From: Hylemonella gracilis ATCC 19624
Lineage (GTDB): Bacteria > Pseudomonadota > Gammaproteobacteria > Burkholderiales > Burkholderiaceae_C
Direction: 5' to 3'
Assembly (NCBI RefSeq): GCF_000211835.1
Contig: NZ_AEGR01000081.1
Location: forward strand, 1-55,531
DNA length: 55,531 nt
The position numbers and the translations under genes were made by a program. Below, in pieces: positions 26,864 through 36,459 of this stretch. The notes beneath the pieces are model-generated. The model saw only the letters and a program-made list of their open reading frames with translations, ran no database searches and was not told the origin of the DNA. Numbering within the stretch: position 1 is the first letter of the stretch; each line of letters begins with the position of its first letter.

Positions 26864-27394
26864 ATGGAATCCAATCAAACTTCCGAGGAGGGCAGCGCCC
26901 TCGCCACCAACGGCACGGTGGACGCCGTGGTCGCGGTGTTGATCTTTCTCCTGGGCGCCCTCGTGGTTTTCGGCAGCCGACAACTCGGTGCCGAGTGGGG
27001 CGACGACGGCCCCGGACCGGGCTATTTCCCCTTCTACATCGGCGTCATCCTGTGCATCTCTGGCTTGGGCGTGCTCGCTCAAAGCCTGCTGGCCAAGGGC
27101 AAGGCCAAGGAAAAGAACGCCGAGGCTTTCGTGGACCGTGAGTCCATGGGCCGCGTGCTGGCCGTGCTGATTCCCGCCATCTTCTACGTGGCCGCGGTGG
27201 ATCTGATCGGCATCTACGTCGCTTCGGCCGTCTACATCGTCCTCTTCATGGTGTATCTGGGCAAGTATGGGTGGATCAAGAGCGTGATCGTCGGCCTGGC
27301 AGTGAACGCCCTGTTCTTCCTGATGTTCGAAGTCTGGTTCAAGGTGCCGCTGCACAAAGGCACCTTTGATCCGCTGAGCTTCCTGGGTTATTGA
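26864..27394 (+). CDS. tctB: Tripartite tricarboxylate transporter small membrane subunit TctB
   Basis: TctB is the small membrane component of the TTT transporter, 176 aa, with four hydrophobic helices (AVVAVLIFLLGALVVFG, FYIGVILCISGLGVL, VLAVLIPAIFYVAAV, and a paired C-terminal stretch). The family signature GPGYFPFYIGV is present. I chose ATG 26864; an upstream in-frame TTG overlaps the attenuator T-run. It is followed after 37 bp by tctA. Confidence 0.9.
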   Translation: MESNQTSEEGSALATNGTVDAVVAVLIFLLGALVVFGSRQLGAEWGDDGPGPGYFPFYIGVILCISGLGVLAQSLLAKGKAKEKNAEAFVDRESMGRVLAVLIPAIFYVAAVDLIGIYVASAVYIVLFMVYLGKYGWIKSVIVGLAVNALFFLMFEVWFKVPLHKGTFDPLSFLGY

Positions 27395-27431
27395 AGACAA
27401 ACACGCGGATCAATCTCGGAGACACAAGAAA

Positions 27432-28961
27432 ATGGAAGAACTCAACGCACTGTTCCACGGGTTTGCGACCGTCATATCGCCGATGAACTTCCTGCTGATG
27501 CTCGTAGGCATCATCCTGGGGGTTCTGATCGGCGTGCTGCCCGGCCTGGGCGGAGCCAATGGCGTGGCCATCCTGCTGCCGCTGACCTTCAGCATGAACC
27601 CGACCTCGGCCATCATCATGCTGTCGTGCATCTACTGGGGTGCGCTGTTCGGCGGCGCGATCACCTCGGTGCTGTTCAATATCCCGGGAGAGCCCTGGTC
27701 GGTGGCCACCACCTTCGATGGCTATCCCATGGCCCAGCAGGGCAAGGCCGGCGAGGCGCTCACGGGAGCCTTCACTTCGTCCTTCATCGGTGCTTTCATC
27801 GCGGTGGTCATGATCACCTTCATGGCACCGCTGGTCGCCAAGTTCGCGCTGAAATTCGGCCCGCCGGAATTCTTCTCGGTCTACCTGCTGACCTTCTGCT
27901 CCTTCGTCGGCATGGGCAAGGGCTCGCCGTTCAAGATCCTGGCCTCGATGACCTTGGGCTTCGCCCTGGCCTGCGTCGGCATGGACACCGTGACCGGACA
28001 GCTGCGCCTGACTTTCGGTTTCCACGAGCTGATGCGCGGCTTCGACTTCCTGATCGCGGTGATCGGCCTGTTCGGCATCGGCGAAATCCTGCTGTCGATG
28101 GAAGAAGGCCTGGCCTTCAACGGCAAGAGCGCGCGCATTGACCCCAAGGTCGTGTTCAACACCTGGAAGCAGCTCCCAGCCTATTGGGCGACATCGCTGC
28201 GCGCTTCCCTGATTGGCATCTGGATGGGCATCACACCCGGTGGCGCGACGCCGGCCTCCTTCATGAGCTATGGCGTGGCCAAGAAGATGTCCAAGAACGG
28301 CAACAACTTCGGCAATGGTGAGCTGGAGGGCGTGGTCGCTCCGGAAACCGCAGCGCACGCGGCTGGCACCAGCGCCCTGCTGCCCATGCTGGCCCTTGGC
28401 ATCCCCGGCTCCCCGACAGCGGCCGTGCTGCTGGGCGGTCTGCTGATCTGGGGCCTGCAGCCCGGTCCGTTGCTCTTCGTCGAGCAAAAGGACTTCGTCT
28501 GGGGCCTGATCGCTTCGATGTACCTGGGCAACCTGGTGGGATTGCTGGTCGTGCTGACGACGGTGCCGCTGTTCGCCTCGATCCTGCGCATCCCCTTCTC
28601 GATCATTGCGCCGGTGATCATCGTGATCTGCGCGATCGGCGCCTACACCGTGCACAACGCCATGCTCGACATCTGGTTCATGCTGCTGTTCGGCGTGGTG
28701 GGCTACGTGTTCAAGAAGCTGGATTACCCGCTCGCGCCGCTGGTGCTGGCCCTGGTGCTCGGCGACAAGGCGGAAGACGCGTTCCGGCAGTCCATGCTGC
28801 TGTCGCAGGGCGATCTGTCCATCATGTTCTCCAATGCCCTGGTCGGCGGCATCACCGCCCTGGCGCTGGTCATGCTGTTCTGGCCGCTGATTTCTAAGCT
28901 GATCGCCTTGGTCAAAGCCCCCAAGCAGCAGCAGTTCGCGGCGGAACGTCCGGTGGATTGA
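27432..28961 (+). CDS. tctA: Tripartite tricarboxylate transporter large membrane subunit TctA
   Basis: TctA is the main translocation subunit, 509 aa, with about 11-12 membrane segments. The conserved N-terminal GVLIGVLPGLGGANGVAILLPLTF-type loop is present (GVLPGLGGANG), together with CIYWGALFGGAITSVLFNIPGEP and, in the middle, IPGSPTAAVLLGGLL, all diagnostic of TctA. GGAG precedes ATG 27432. A strong terminator follows, so the transporter forms a three-gene unit. Confidence 0.95.
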   Translation: MEELNALFHGFATVISPMNFLLMLVGIILGVLIGVLPGLGGANGVAILLPLTFSMNPTSAIIMLSCIYWGALFGGAITSVLFNIPGEPWSVATTFDGYPMAQQGKAGEALTGAFTSSFIGAFIAVVMITFMAPLVAKFALKFGPPEFFSVYLLTFCSFVGMGKGSPFKILASMTLGFALACVGMDTVTGQLRLTFGFHELMRGFDFLIAVIGLFGIGEILLSMEEGLAFNGKSARIDPKVVFNTWKQLPAYWATSLRASLIGIWMGITPGGATPASFMSYGVAKKMSKNGNNFGNGELEGVVAPETAAHAAGTSALLPMLALGIPGSPTAAVLLGGLLIWGLQPGPLLFVEQKDFVWGLIASMYLGNLVGLLVVLTTVPLFASILRIPFSIIAPVIIVICAIGAYTVHNAMLDIWFMLLFGVVGYVFKKLDYPLAPLVLALVLGDKAEDAFRQSMLLSQGDLSIMFSNALVGGITALALVMLFWPLISKLIALVKAPKQQQFAAERPVD

Positions 28962-28995
28962 CATTCGACGACATCGCCTGCAACACAAGGCAAAA

Positions 28996-29025
28996 GGCCC
29001 GCTTCGATTGAAGCGGGCCTTTTTT
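28996..29025. terminator. Bidirectional terminator after tctA
   Basis: GGCCCGCTTC-GATT-GAAGCGGGCC is a perfect 10-bp stem followed by TTTTTT on the plus strand and by TTTT on the minus strand. It separates tctA from the convergently transcribed Crp/Fnr-type regulator and can serve both. Confidence 0.9.
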
Positions 29026-29086
29026 CATGCAGGAGCAGCACGGTGGCGTGCCGGAAAGACTTCAAGCCAAGTGGCTTGACCGAGGC

Positions 29087-29695
29087 TCAAATCTTGCCGC
29101 GCTGTTTCAGGCGGCTGAGCGTCTCGGCGGAGAGGTTGAGGTAAGCCGCCAATTCCTTCTTGGGAATGCGGTCAAACAGCTCACCATGCTTGCGAAGAAA
29201 GCGGTGCACCCGACCTGGCGCGTCCAACAGGTGCAGGGTGATCGTGTGCGCCATGATCTCGCTCATATGGCTCATCACGCTGTGCTCGAACAAGCGCTTT
29301 TCCTCGGCATGTTGCTCCAGGAAGGCGATCCATTCCGGCATGGGCAGCTTGACGACTCGCGCCTTGGTGACGGACACGATGCTGTAAGGCGCCGGAGTCT
29401 TCAGCATCCAGGCGGCGTAGCTGGTTTCCATCTCGCGCTCCGCCGCGAAGCGCAAGATCATTTCCTTGCCCTGGGGATTGGCCACGACGCGTTTGAGGAC
29501 ACCATCCAGGATGAAATACTGTTCCATCTCGTGCACGCCCTGGTGCAGCAGGAAATCGCCCTTGCTGCAATCCACGACGGTCAAGTGGGGTTCGAGCGAC
29601 TGGTGCGCATCCACGCCCAAATCCTTGAGCACTTGGTTTTGGCGCAATTGGACCCGGATGACGTTTTTTTCCGGGTGATTCTCGATACTGCTCAT
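29087..29695 (-). CDS. Crp/Fnr-family transcriptional regulator of the oxalate cluster
   Basis: This is a 202-aa Crp/Fnr-type protein with a cyclic-nucleotide-binding-like beta-barrel (about residues 35-120), a dimerization helix (about 125-160) and a C-terminal winged HTH (about 165-200). The recognition helix SAETLSRLKQ holds E191, S194 and R195, matching the E--SR pattern by which FNR reads TTGA half-sites. The N-terminus has only one cysteine in the region, so the FNR [4Fe-4S] cluster is absent; the signal is unknown. It is divergent from oxc, and TTGAC-type palindromes lie in the shared 227-bp spacer and upstream of the transporter. I chose ATG 29695 over GTG 29710. Confidence 0.9.
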   Translation of the reverse strand: MSSIENHPEKNVIRVQLRQNQVLKDLGVDAHQSLEPHLTVVDCSKGDFLLHQGVHEMEQYFILDGVLKRVVANPQGKEMILRFAAEREMETSYAAWMLKTPAPYSIVSVTKARVVKLPMPEWIAFLEQHAEEKRLFEHSVMSHMSEIMAHTITLHLLDAPGRVHRFLRKHGELFDRIPKKELAAYLNLSAETLSRLKQRGKI

Positions 29696-29754
29696 GCTTT
29701 CCACGCGCACACGCCCTCCGCGCCGGCACGGGGCTCCGGGTTAGCGCTACTCTG

Positions 29755-29770
29755 ATTGACCAAGGTCTTT
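29755..29770. promoter_or_regulatory. Second, imperfect Crp/Fnr-type site near the regulator
   Basis: ATTGACC-AA-GGTCTTT matches the left arm and four bases of the right arm of the perfect palindrome 25 bp away. It lies nearer to the regulator start, so it could serve autoregulation. Weak evidence. Confidence 0.35.
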
Positions 29771-29778
29771 GTCCCGAA

Positions 29779-29794
29779 ATTGACCGTGGTCAAT
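29779..29794. promoter_or_regulatory. Perfect Crp/Fnr-type operator upstream of oxc
   Basis: ATTGACC-GT-GGTCAAT is a perfect 7-2-7 inverted repeat. Its centre (29786.5) is 29.5 bp before TATCAT at 29816-29821, a good -10, which places the operator at -41.5 of a start at about 29828. That is the classical class II activation position. The -10 has no fitting -35, consistent with an activator-dependent promoter. Confidence 0.7.
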
Positions 29795-29815
29795 GGAGCC
29801 TCCATAACAGCTTCC

Positions 29816-29821
29816 TATCAT
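29816..29821 (+). promoter_or_regulatory. -10 element of the oxc promoter
   Basis: TATCAT matches five of six bases of the sigma-70 consensus and lies 102 bp before the oxc start, giving a leader of about 95 nt. No -35 hexamer is seen at 17 bp; the palindrome upstream takes its place. Confidence 0.5.
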
Positions 29822-29922
29822 ACCCCCGCGTTGCACCTTCGCGTGCCGGCCACCCTGGCGCGGCCAGGCGCGCGCGCAATGGCCAACGATAACTTTTACA
29901 GCTACTAGCAGAGAGACGCACC

Positions 29923-31659
29923 ATGTCCAACGACGCCCAAACCAGCACGCTGACCGATGGTTTCCACCTCGTCATCGATGCGCTCAAGCTCAACGGCATC
30001 AGCAACATCTACGGCTTGCCCGGCATCCCGGTCACCGACCTGACCCGCATGATGCAGGCCGAAGGCATGCGGGTGATCTCATTCCGCCACGAAGCCAATG
30101 CGGGCAATGCGGCCGCGATCGCCGGTTTCATGAATGGCGCCAAGGGCGTGCCCGGCGTGTGCCTGACGGTGTCCGCGCCTGGTTTCCTGAATGCTTTGGT
30201 CGCACTGGCCAACGCAACGACCAACTGCTGGCCCATGATCCTGATCTCGGGCTCCTCCGAGCGTGAAATCGTCGACCTGTCCCAAGGCGACTATGAGGAG
30301 ATGGACCAACTCGCCATCGCCAAGCCACTGTGCAAAGCGGCGTTCCGCGTGCTCAATGCCGAGGACATCGGCGTGGGCATCGCCCGCGCCATCCGTGCCG
30401 CGGTCTCCGGTCGCCCTGGCGGTGTCTACCTGGACCTGCCGGCCAAGCTGTTCTCGCAAACCATGGACGCCGCCGCGGGCAAGGCCTCGTTGATCAAGGT
30501 AGTGGACCCGGCCCCGCGCCAGATCCCCGCGCCCGAATCCATCGCCCGCGCACTGAACCTGCTCAAGGGTGCGAAGAAGCCGCTGATCCTGCTGGGCAAG
30601 GGCGCGGCCTACGCGCAGGCTGACGCCGACATCCAGGCCCTGGTCGAGAAGACGGGCATCCCCTACCTGCCCATGTCCATGGCCAAGGGCATCTTGCCCG
30701 ACACCCACCCGCAATCGGCCGCCGCCGCGCGTTCCTTCGTGCTGCCCGAGGCCGACGTGGTGCTGCTGATCGGCGCGCGCCTGAACTGGCTGCTCTCGCA
30801 CGGCAAGGGCAAGACCTGGGGCGGCAAGGACCACAAGGACTGGGGTGGCCAGAAGTTCATCCAGATCGACATCGCCTCCACCGAGTTCGACAGCAACGTG
30901 CGCATCGACGCACCCATCGCGGGCGACATCGGTTCCTGCGTCTCGGCCCTGTTGGCCGGCGTGGGCAACAGCTGGGCCAAGCCGCCCGCTGAGTGGACCA
31001 ACGCCATCAACGACAAGAAGAGCAAGAACATCGCGAAGATGGCCGAAACCCTGGCCAAGGACCCCAAGCCGATGAACTTCCACAGCGCGCTCAACGTGGT
31101 GCGCGACATCTTCAAGGCCCATCCCGACACGCTGCTGGTCAACGAAGGCGCGAACGCGCTGGATTTCACCCGTTCCATCGTGGACATGTACAAGCCGCGC
31201 AAGCGCCTGGACGTGGGCACCTGGGGCGTGATGGGCATCGGCATGGGCTTCGCCGTCGCCGCCGCCGTCGAGAGCAATCAGCGCGTCGTCGCCGTCTGCG
31301 GTGACAGCGCCTTTGGCTTCTCCGGCATGGAGGTGGAAACCATCGCCCGCTACAACCTACCGGTCTGCGTGGTGATCTTCAACAACAACGGCGTCTACCG
31401 CGGCACCGACGTGAACCCGACCGGCGGCGCCGACGTGGCCCCGACCGTGTTCGTCAAGGATGCGCGTTACGAGAAGCTGATGGAAGCCTTCGGTGGCGTG
31501 GGCGTCTATGCCCAGACCTCGGCCGAGTTGCGCAAGGGCATCGAGGACGCCCTCAAGTCGGGCAAGCCCACACTGATCAACGCCATCATCGACGAGACGG
31601 CCGGCACGGAAAGCGGACGCATCACGAGCCTGAACCCGGCCGCCGCGATCAAGAAGTAA
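29923..31659 (+). CDS. oxc: Oxalyl-CoA decarboxylase
   Basis: Oxc is a thiamine-diphosphate enzyme that decarboxylates oxalyl-CoA to formyl-CoA and CO2 in the cytoplasm. The 578-aa protein aligns along its whole length with my recollection of Oxalobacter formigenes Oxc. It has the ThDP-activating glutamate in SFRHEANAG (E57), GDYEEMDQ with its active-site Tyr-Glu pair, [22 protein letters not shown], and the cofactor motif [11 protein letters not shown] ending in NNN. The C-terminus [10 protein letters not shown] is also typical. It is followed by frc after 67 bp. Confidence 0.96.
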   Translation: MSNDAQTSTLTDGFHLVIDALKLNGISNIYGLPGIPVTDLTRMMQAEGMRVISFRHEANAGNAAAIAGFMNGAKGVPGVCLTVSAPGFLNALVALANATTNCWPMILISGSSEREIVDLSQGDYEEMDQLAIAKPLCKAAFRVLNAEDIGVGIARAIRAAVSGRPGGVYLDLPAKLFSQTMDAAAGKASLIKVVDPAPRQIPAPESIARALNLLKGAKKPLILLGKGAAYAQADADIQALVEKTGIPYLPMSMAKGILPDTHPQSAAAARSFVLPEADVVLLIGARLNWLLSHGKGKTWGGKDHKDWGGQKFIQIDIASTEFDSNVRIDAPIAGDIGSCVSALLAGVGNSWAKPPAEWTNAINDKKSKNIAKMAETLAKDPKPMNFHSALNVVRDIFKAHPDTLLVNEGANALDFTRSIVDMYKPRKRLDVGTWGVMGIGMGFAVAAAVESNQRVVAVCGDSAFGFSGMEVETIARYNLPVCVVIFNNNGVYRGTDVNPTGGADVAPTVFVKDARYEKLMEAFGGVGVYAQTSAELRKGIEDALKSGKPTLINAIIDETAGTESGRITSLNPAAAIKK

Positions 31660-31726
31660 TCCTAGACACAACACCCATTCAAAACCCGTTCCGCATCCAC
31701 GGGACCTATCTCAGAAGGAGCAGAAA

Positions 31727-32992
31727 ATGTCCGGAAACAAACCCCTCAAGGGCATCAAGATCATCGACTTCACGCACGTGCAAGCCGGTCCCGCCTGCAC
31801 GCAGTTGCTGGCTTGGTTCGGCGCCGACGTGATAAAGGTCGAGCGCCCGGGTGCCGGTGACGTGACGCGCAGCCAACTGCGTGACATCCCCGATGCCGAC
31901 GCGCTCTACTTCACGATGCTCAACAGCAACAAGCGCTCGCTGACGCTGGACACCAAGACCCCCGAGGGCAAGGAAGTGCTGGAGAAGCTGATCAAGAAGT
32001 CCGACGTGATGGTCGAGAACTTCGGCCCCGGCGCCCTGGACCGCATGGGCTTCACGTGGCAGCGCATCCAGGAGCTGAACCCCGGCATGATCCTCGCATC
32101 CGTCAAGGGCTTCTCCGACGGCCACCACTACGAAGACCTCAAGGTTTATGAAAACGTGGCGCAGTGCGCGGGCGGCGCGGCCTCCACCACCGGCTGGTGG
32201 AAGGGAGAGAACGCTGGCCCGACGATCTCGGCCGCGGCCCTGGGTGACTCCAACACCGGCATGCACTTGGCCATCGGCATCCTGACCGCCATCATCGGCC
32301 GTCAGCAAACCGGCAAGGGCCAGAAGGTGGCCGTGTCCATGCAAGACGCCGTGCTCAACCTCTGCCGCGTCAAGATGCGCGACCAACTGCGTCTGGACAA
32401 GGTCGGCTACCTGGAGGAGTACCCCCAGTATCCGCACGAGAAGTTCGGCGACGTGGTGCCGCGCGGCGGCAATGCGGGCGGCGGTGGCCAGCCGGGCTGG
32501 ATCCTGAAGTGCAAGGGCTGGGAAACCGACCCCAACGCTTACATCTACTTCACGATCCAAGGCCATGCCTGGGAGCCGATTTGCGACGCGCTGGGCAAGC
32601 CGGAATGGAAGACGGACCCCAACTACACCACGGCGAAGGCGCGTCAACCGCACATCATGGACATCTTCGCCACCATCGAGAACTTCATCAAGGACAAGAC
32701 GAAGTTCGAGGCCGTGGACATCTTCCGCAAGTTCGACATTCCTTGCGCGCCGGTGCTGTCCATGAAGGAACTGCTGCACGACAAGTCGCTGCGCGCTTCG
32801 GGCTCCATCGTCGAAGTGCCGCACAAGGTGCGTGGCAGCTACTGGACGGTGGGCAGCCCGATCAAGTTCTCCGACCTCAAGCCCGAGGTGACGGCCTCTC
32901 CGCTGCTGGGCGAGCACACCGACGAAGTGCTGGCTGAGCTGGGCTACAGCAAGGACCAGATCGGCAAGATGCACAGCAACAAGGCGGTCTGA
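31727..32992 (+). CDS. frc: Formyl-CoA:oxalate CoA-transferase (first copy)
   Basis: Frc transfers CoA from formyl-CoA to oxalate, giving oxalyl-CoA for Oxc and releasing formate. The 421-aa class III CoA-transferase has the catalytic aspartate D174 in [10 protein letters not shown], and the glycine loop [12 protein letters not shown] that clamps the acyl-aspartyl intermediate is intact. AAGGAG lies 8 nt before ATG 31727. Its position right behind oxc and its intact glycine loop suggest it is the catabolic enzyme. A terminator follows. Confidence 0.94.
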   Translation: MSGNKPLKGIKIIDFTHVQAGPACTQLLAWFGADVIKVERPGAGDVTRSQLRDIPDADALYFTMLNSNKRSLTLDTKTPEGKEVLEKLIKKSDVMVENFGPGALDRMGFTWQRIQELNPGMILASVKGFSDGHHYEDLKVYENVAQCAGGAASTTGWWKGENAGPTISAAALGDSNTGMHLAIGILTAIIGRQQTGKGQKVAVSMQDAVLNLCRVKMRDQLRLDKVGYLEEYPQYPHEKFGDVVPRGGNAGGGGQPGWILKCKGWETDPNAYIYFTIQGHAWEPICDALGKPEWKTDPNYTTAKARQPHIMDIFATIENFIKDKTKFEAVDIFRKFDIPCAPVLSMKELLHDKSLRASGSIVEVPHKVRGSYWTVGSPIKFSDLKPEVTASPLLGEHTDEVLAELGYSKDQIGKMHSNKAV

Positions 32993-33016
32993 CCCTCCCC
33001 GTCACCCAGCCTGAGA

Positions 33017-33049
33017 CGGCGCCGCTCCTTCGGGAGGGCGCCGTTTTTT
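33017..33049 (+). terminator. Rho-independent terminator after frc
   Basis: CGGCGCC (33017-33023) pairs with GGCGCCG (33037-33043), followed by six T. It closes the oxc-frc unit. The rest of 33050-33390 holds the frc2 promoter and the repeat listed separately. Confidence 0.85.
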
Positions 33050-33181
33050 CATGGTCAGCTCTCTTCTCGCTTTTTCCTTTAACGAAACCCTTTTTCACTG
33101 CGCAGCAACACATCCAAAAAAGCAAAAGTGTTCTGCATGGAACATCGCCGTCGCGCAGGCTGCGCGCGCAAGGGTGCTCCC

Positions 33182-33187
33182 TATAAT
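33182..33187 (+). promoter_or_regulatory. Candidate -10 of the second CoA-transferase gene
   Basis: TATAAT is a perfect -10 about 200 bp before the gene, without a recognisable -35 and without the ATTGACC-type palindrome seen at the other two promoters. The gene may therefore be regulated separately. Confidence 0.45.
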
Positions 33188-33270
33188 CATTTGGAATATT
33201 TGACATGCCGATGACCATGGGTCCTTGGCCTGGTGAAGTGCGCATTCCAAGCAACAATTGAATGAATGCT

Positions 33271-33315
33271 CCCACGCTCCGCCGCTGTGCGGGTCGCTAC
33301 CCCCCGAGGGGGTGC
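33271..33315 (-). repeat. Dispersed GC-rich intergenic repeat, copy 1
   Basis: Read on the minus strand, the element contains CCCCCTCGGGGGG followed by TAGCGACCC and GGAGCGTGGG. The same blocks occur in the same order at 38436-38479 on the plus strand. The first block is self-complementary. It lies between the frc2 promoter candidate and the gene start, so it is part of the leader. I associate this element with Comamonadaceae genomes from memory, not from a search. Confidence 0.7.
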
Positions 33316-33390
33316 TTCTTGCCTTGGGGCGGTCCGACGGCAAAAATGCCGCATTCACCACAAGAGTTTTTAACTTCTGGAGTTTTTTTC

Positions 33391-34638
33391 ATGACCAAGG
33401 CGCTCGAAGGAGTCCGCATCCTCGACTTCACGCATGTGCAGTCGGGCCCCACCTGCACGCAATTGTTGGCGTGGTTTGGCGCGGACGTGATCAAGGTGGA
33501 AAAGGCCGGCGAAGGCGATGCGACGCGCGGACAGCTGCGCGACATTCCAGGCGCGGACAGCCTGTACTTCACCATGCTCAACCACAACAAGCGGTCCATC
33601 ACGCTCAACACCAAGGACCCCAAGGGCAAGGACGTGCTGGTGGATCTGATCAAGCAATGCGACGTCATGGTCGAGAACTTCGCACCGGGCGCGCTCGATC
33701 GCATGGGCTTCAGCTGGGAGCGGATTCAGGAAATCAACCCGCGCATCATCCTCGCCTCCATCAAGGGCTTCGGTCCCGGTCCCTACGAGGATTGCAAGGT
33801 CTACGAGAACGTCGCGCAATGCACGGGCGGCGCAGCCTCCACCACGGGTGACCCGGACGGCCTGCCCACGGTGACAGGCGCTCAGATCGGCGACAGCGGC
33901 ACCGGTCTGCACCTGGCCCTGGGCATCGTGACCGCCCTCTTTCAGCGCGAGAAGACCTGCCGCGGACAGAAGGTCAGCGCCGCCATGCAAGACGCCGTGC
34001 TCAATCTCTGCCGCGTCAAGCTGCGTGACCAGCAGCGGCTGGAACGCACGGGCGTGCTGAAGGAATATCCGCAGTACCCGGACATCGAGTTCGGAGAGGC
34101 CGTGCCCCGCGCCGGCAATGCCTCGGGCGGCGGCCAGCCCGGCTCCATCCTCAAGTGCAAAGGCTGGCAGAAGGACCCGAACGCCTACATCTACTTCATC
34201 ACGCAAGGCGCGGTCTGGCCCGCCATCTGCAAGGTCATTGGCGAGGAAGACTGGATCACCAATCCGCACTTCGCCACACCCGAGGCTCGACTGCCACACC
34301 TGAAGATGATCTTCGCCCGCATCGAGGAATGGACCAAGACCAAGACCAAGTTCGAGGCCATGGACATCCTCAACGAGCATGACATCCCTTGCGGCCCCAT
34401 CCTCTCGATGAAGGAGATCGCAGAAGACAGCTCCCTGCGCGCCACCGGCACCATCGTGGAGGTGGACCATCCCGTGCGCGGCAAGTACCTGACCGTGGGC
34501 AACCCGATCAAGCTCTCGGACAGTCCCGTGGACGTGACGCGCTCACCGCTGCTGGGCGAGCACACCGAGGAGGTGCTGGCCCAGATGGGCTATGGCAAGG
34601 CTCGGATCGAAGAACTGCGCAGCGCGAAGGTGATCTGA
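33391..34638 (+). CDS. frc: Formyl-CoA:oxalate CoA-transferase paralog (second copy)
   Basis: This is a class III CoA-transferase, 415 aa, clearly a paralog of the gene at 31727 with long identical blocks ([40 protein letters not shown]). The catalytic aspartate is D168 in [12 protein letters not shown]. The glycine loop reads [10 protein letters not shown]: its first Gly is Ser and the following Trp is Ser, so loop closure or acyl specificity may differ. I chose ATG 33391, which has TGGAG upstream; the in-frame extension runs through the repeat and is not coding by character. A stem without T-run (34641-34670) follows. Confidence 0.9.
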   Translation: MTKALEGVRILDFTHVQSGPTCTQLLAWFGADVIKVEKAGEGDATRGQLRDIPGADSLYFTMLNHNKRSITLNTKDPKGKDVLVDLIKQCDVMVENFAPGALDRMGFSWERIQEINPRIILASIKGFGPGPYEDCKVYENVAQCTGGAASTTGDPDGLPTVTGAQIGDSGTGLHLALGIVTALFQREKTCRGQKVSAAMQDAVLNLCRVKLRDQQRLERTGVLKEYPQYPDIEFGEAVPRAGNASGGGQPGSILKCKGWQKDPNAYIYFITQGAVWPAICKVIGEEDWITNPHFATPEARLPHLKMIFARIEEWTKTKTKFEAMDILNEHDIPCGPILSMKEIAEDSSLRATGTIVEVDHPVRGKYLTVGNPIKLSDSPVDVTRSPLLGEHTEEVLAQMGYGKARIEELRSAKVI

Positions 34639-34739
34639 AACCCCGCAGGGTCCGTATCGAACGTGCGGGGCGAGGCGCCCATCCCGAACTCTGCGGGCCG
34701 CGCCCGCCCTTGCACCTGAGAAACCACCTGACAAACGAC

Positions 34740-34997
34740 ATGAAACCCCTTGATCGCGACGACCGGCCGCGGACCTTCCCGCACCTCACGCTGCTGGCAG
34801 TCCTGGCTTGCGTGCCGCTGCTGAACGCATGCACCTCGCAAGCCTGGTACGAAGGTTCGCGCGCCAGCGCCCGGCAGCAATGCAATCAGCAACCCCCGGG
34901 CGCGTACGAAGACTGCATGCGCCGCGTGAACGAAGGCGTGGGCAGCAAGAGCTACGACAGCTACGAACGCGAGCGCGAGGAATTGCGGCGCAAGTAG
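34740..34997 (+). CDS. Small lipoprotein of unknown function
   Basis: This 85-aa protein has a hydrophobic signal segment (LTLLAVLACVPLL) and lipobox LLNAC, so it is probably anchored to a membrane through C31. The mature part is short and charged (YEGSRASARQQC, YEREREELRRK), with two further cysteines in QQCNQQ and YEDCMRR. I do not recognise a family. It lies 101 bp after the CoA-transferase paralog. The 200 bp that follow show no clear signal. Confidence 0.75.
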   Translation: MKPLDRDDRPRTFPHLTLLAVLACVPLLNACTSQAWYEGSRASARQQCNQQPPGAYEDCMRRVNEGVGSKSYDSYEREREELRRK

Positions 34998-35199
34998 GTC
35001 CCAAGAGAGGGGTGGAGGGACAAGGGCGGCAAGGAGCTGGCAGAGACGGGAAGGCCGGCAATCCATCGTCCAGTCGGGATGAACTTGGTGCGCGCCTGAC
35101 GGTATCGCGCCCCTGACACGCAGCGTTGGTTTCAGTGGTCGCCAGCACGCTCGCGCAGGGCATGCCACAATCCGCCCCCGCTGTCCTCCGCGCCTTTTC

Positions 35200-36459
35200 A
35201 TGCAACAGAACTTCTTGCGCACGGCCCTCGTCCTGGGCCTGCTGTCCGCCGTCGGCCCCCTCGGCATCGACCTCTACCTCCCCGCCCTGCCCCTGATCGG
35301 GCATGAACTCCAGGCCTCCATCGGCGCGGTCCAAGCCAGTTTGATGATCTTCTTCATCGCGCTGGGCGTTGGGCAGCTGGTCTATGGCCCGGTCTCGGAC
35401 ATGCTGGGGCGCAAGCCGCCGCTGTACTTCGGCCTGGTTCTGTTCGCGGTCGGCAGCGTGGGCTGCGCCTTCGCGCCCAACGTGGAATTCCTGCTGTTCA
35501 TGCGCTTCTTTCAAGGGCTGGGCGCCTGCGCCTGCACGGTCATTCCGCGCGCCGTGGTGCGTGACCTCTACACCGGCCACGAGGCCTTGCGCATGATGTC
35601 CATGCTCATGCTGGTCTTCAGCGTCGCGCCCATCCTCGCACCGCTGCTCGGCAGCTTCCTGATCGATGCACTGGGCTGGCGCAGCAGCTTCTGGGGCATG
35701 CTCGGGGCCAGCCTGCTGGGCCTTGTGCTGATGGCGACCCAACTGCGTGAAACGCGTCCCGCCGAGGTTCGCGCGGCGGAACGCGAGGCGCGCAACGCCC
35801 CAGGTACACGGCGGCCAACAGGTGACTGGTCGATGGTGCTTGGCAGCTACCGCACGCTGCTGTCGGATCGGCATTTCCTCGGCTTGGTCTTCATCGGTGC
35901 CTTTGGCATCGCCGCCTTCTTCACCTACCTCGCGAACTCGTCCTTCGTGCTGATCAACCACTACGGACTCACGACGCGACAGTTCAGCATCGCCTTCGCC
36001 TCGAACGCGGCGGCCTTCATCGGAATGTCGCAACTGACCAGCCGCTTGAGCCGACGCTTCGGACTCAAGCCCATGGTGCGCGTGGCCGCGCACGGCCACG
36101 CCGCGGTGATGCTCACCCTGCTGCTGCTGTTTGCCCTGGGCGTCGAAGCCCTGCCCGTGATGCTGGTGTTGCTCTTCATCGGGTTTGGCTTTCTCGGCCT
36201 CATCGTGCCCACCTCGGCCATCCTGGCGCTCGAAAGCCACGGACCGATCGCCGGCACGGCCTCGGCACTCCTGGGCACCCTGCAGTTCGGCACTGGCGCG
36301 CTGATGATCGCTGTCTCCGGCCAAGTGGCCAATGGCACCGGCCTGCCCATGGTGGCCTGCATCGCGGGCGCCGCGACCATGACATGGCTCTTCGCGCAGA
36401 CCACGCTGCGCAAGGGCAGCGCCACGGAGAACGCTAGGAGTGCCTCGGCGCGAACATGA
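35200..36459 (+). CDS. Bcr/CflA-family multidrug efflux MFS transporter
   Basis: This inner-membrane drug:H+ antiporter of the DHA1 group is 419 aa with 12 predicted helices. It has the Bcr-type first helix ([13 protein letters not shown]), the loop 2-3 motif [14 protein letters not shown], and [20 protein letters not shown]. Helix 7 begins near [16 protein letters not shown]. The substrate is unknown; Bcr homologs export bicyclomycin and other compounds, and some exchange small organic anions. The 3' end overlaps ynfA by 26 bp. The leader (34998-35199) has no recognisable promoter. Confidence 0.9.
   Translation: MQQNFLRTALVLGLLSAVGPLGIDLYLPALPLIGHELQASIGAVQASLMIFFIALGVGQLVYGPVSDMLGRKPPLYFGLVLFAVGSVGCAFAPNVEFLLFMRFFQGLGACACTVIPRAVVRDLYTGHEALRMMSMLMLVFSVAPILAPLLGSFLIDALGWRSSFWGMLGASLLGLVLMATQLRETRPAEVRAAEREARNAPGTRRPTGDWSMVLGSYRTLLSDRHFLGLVFIGAFGIAAFFTYLANSSFVLINHYGLTTRQFSIAFASNAAAFIGMSQLTSRLSRRFGLKPMVRVAAHGHAAVMLTLLLLFALGVEALPVMLVLLFIGFGFLGLIVPTSAILALESHGPIAGTASALLGTLQFGTGALMIAVSGQVANGTGLPMVACIAGAATMTWLFAQTTLRKGSATENARSASART

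Noticed and set aside
33150-33390. ATTGACC-type operator before the second CoA-transferase
   Set aside because: TTGACATG at about 33200 has no matching right arm and lies downstream of the -10 candidate.
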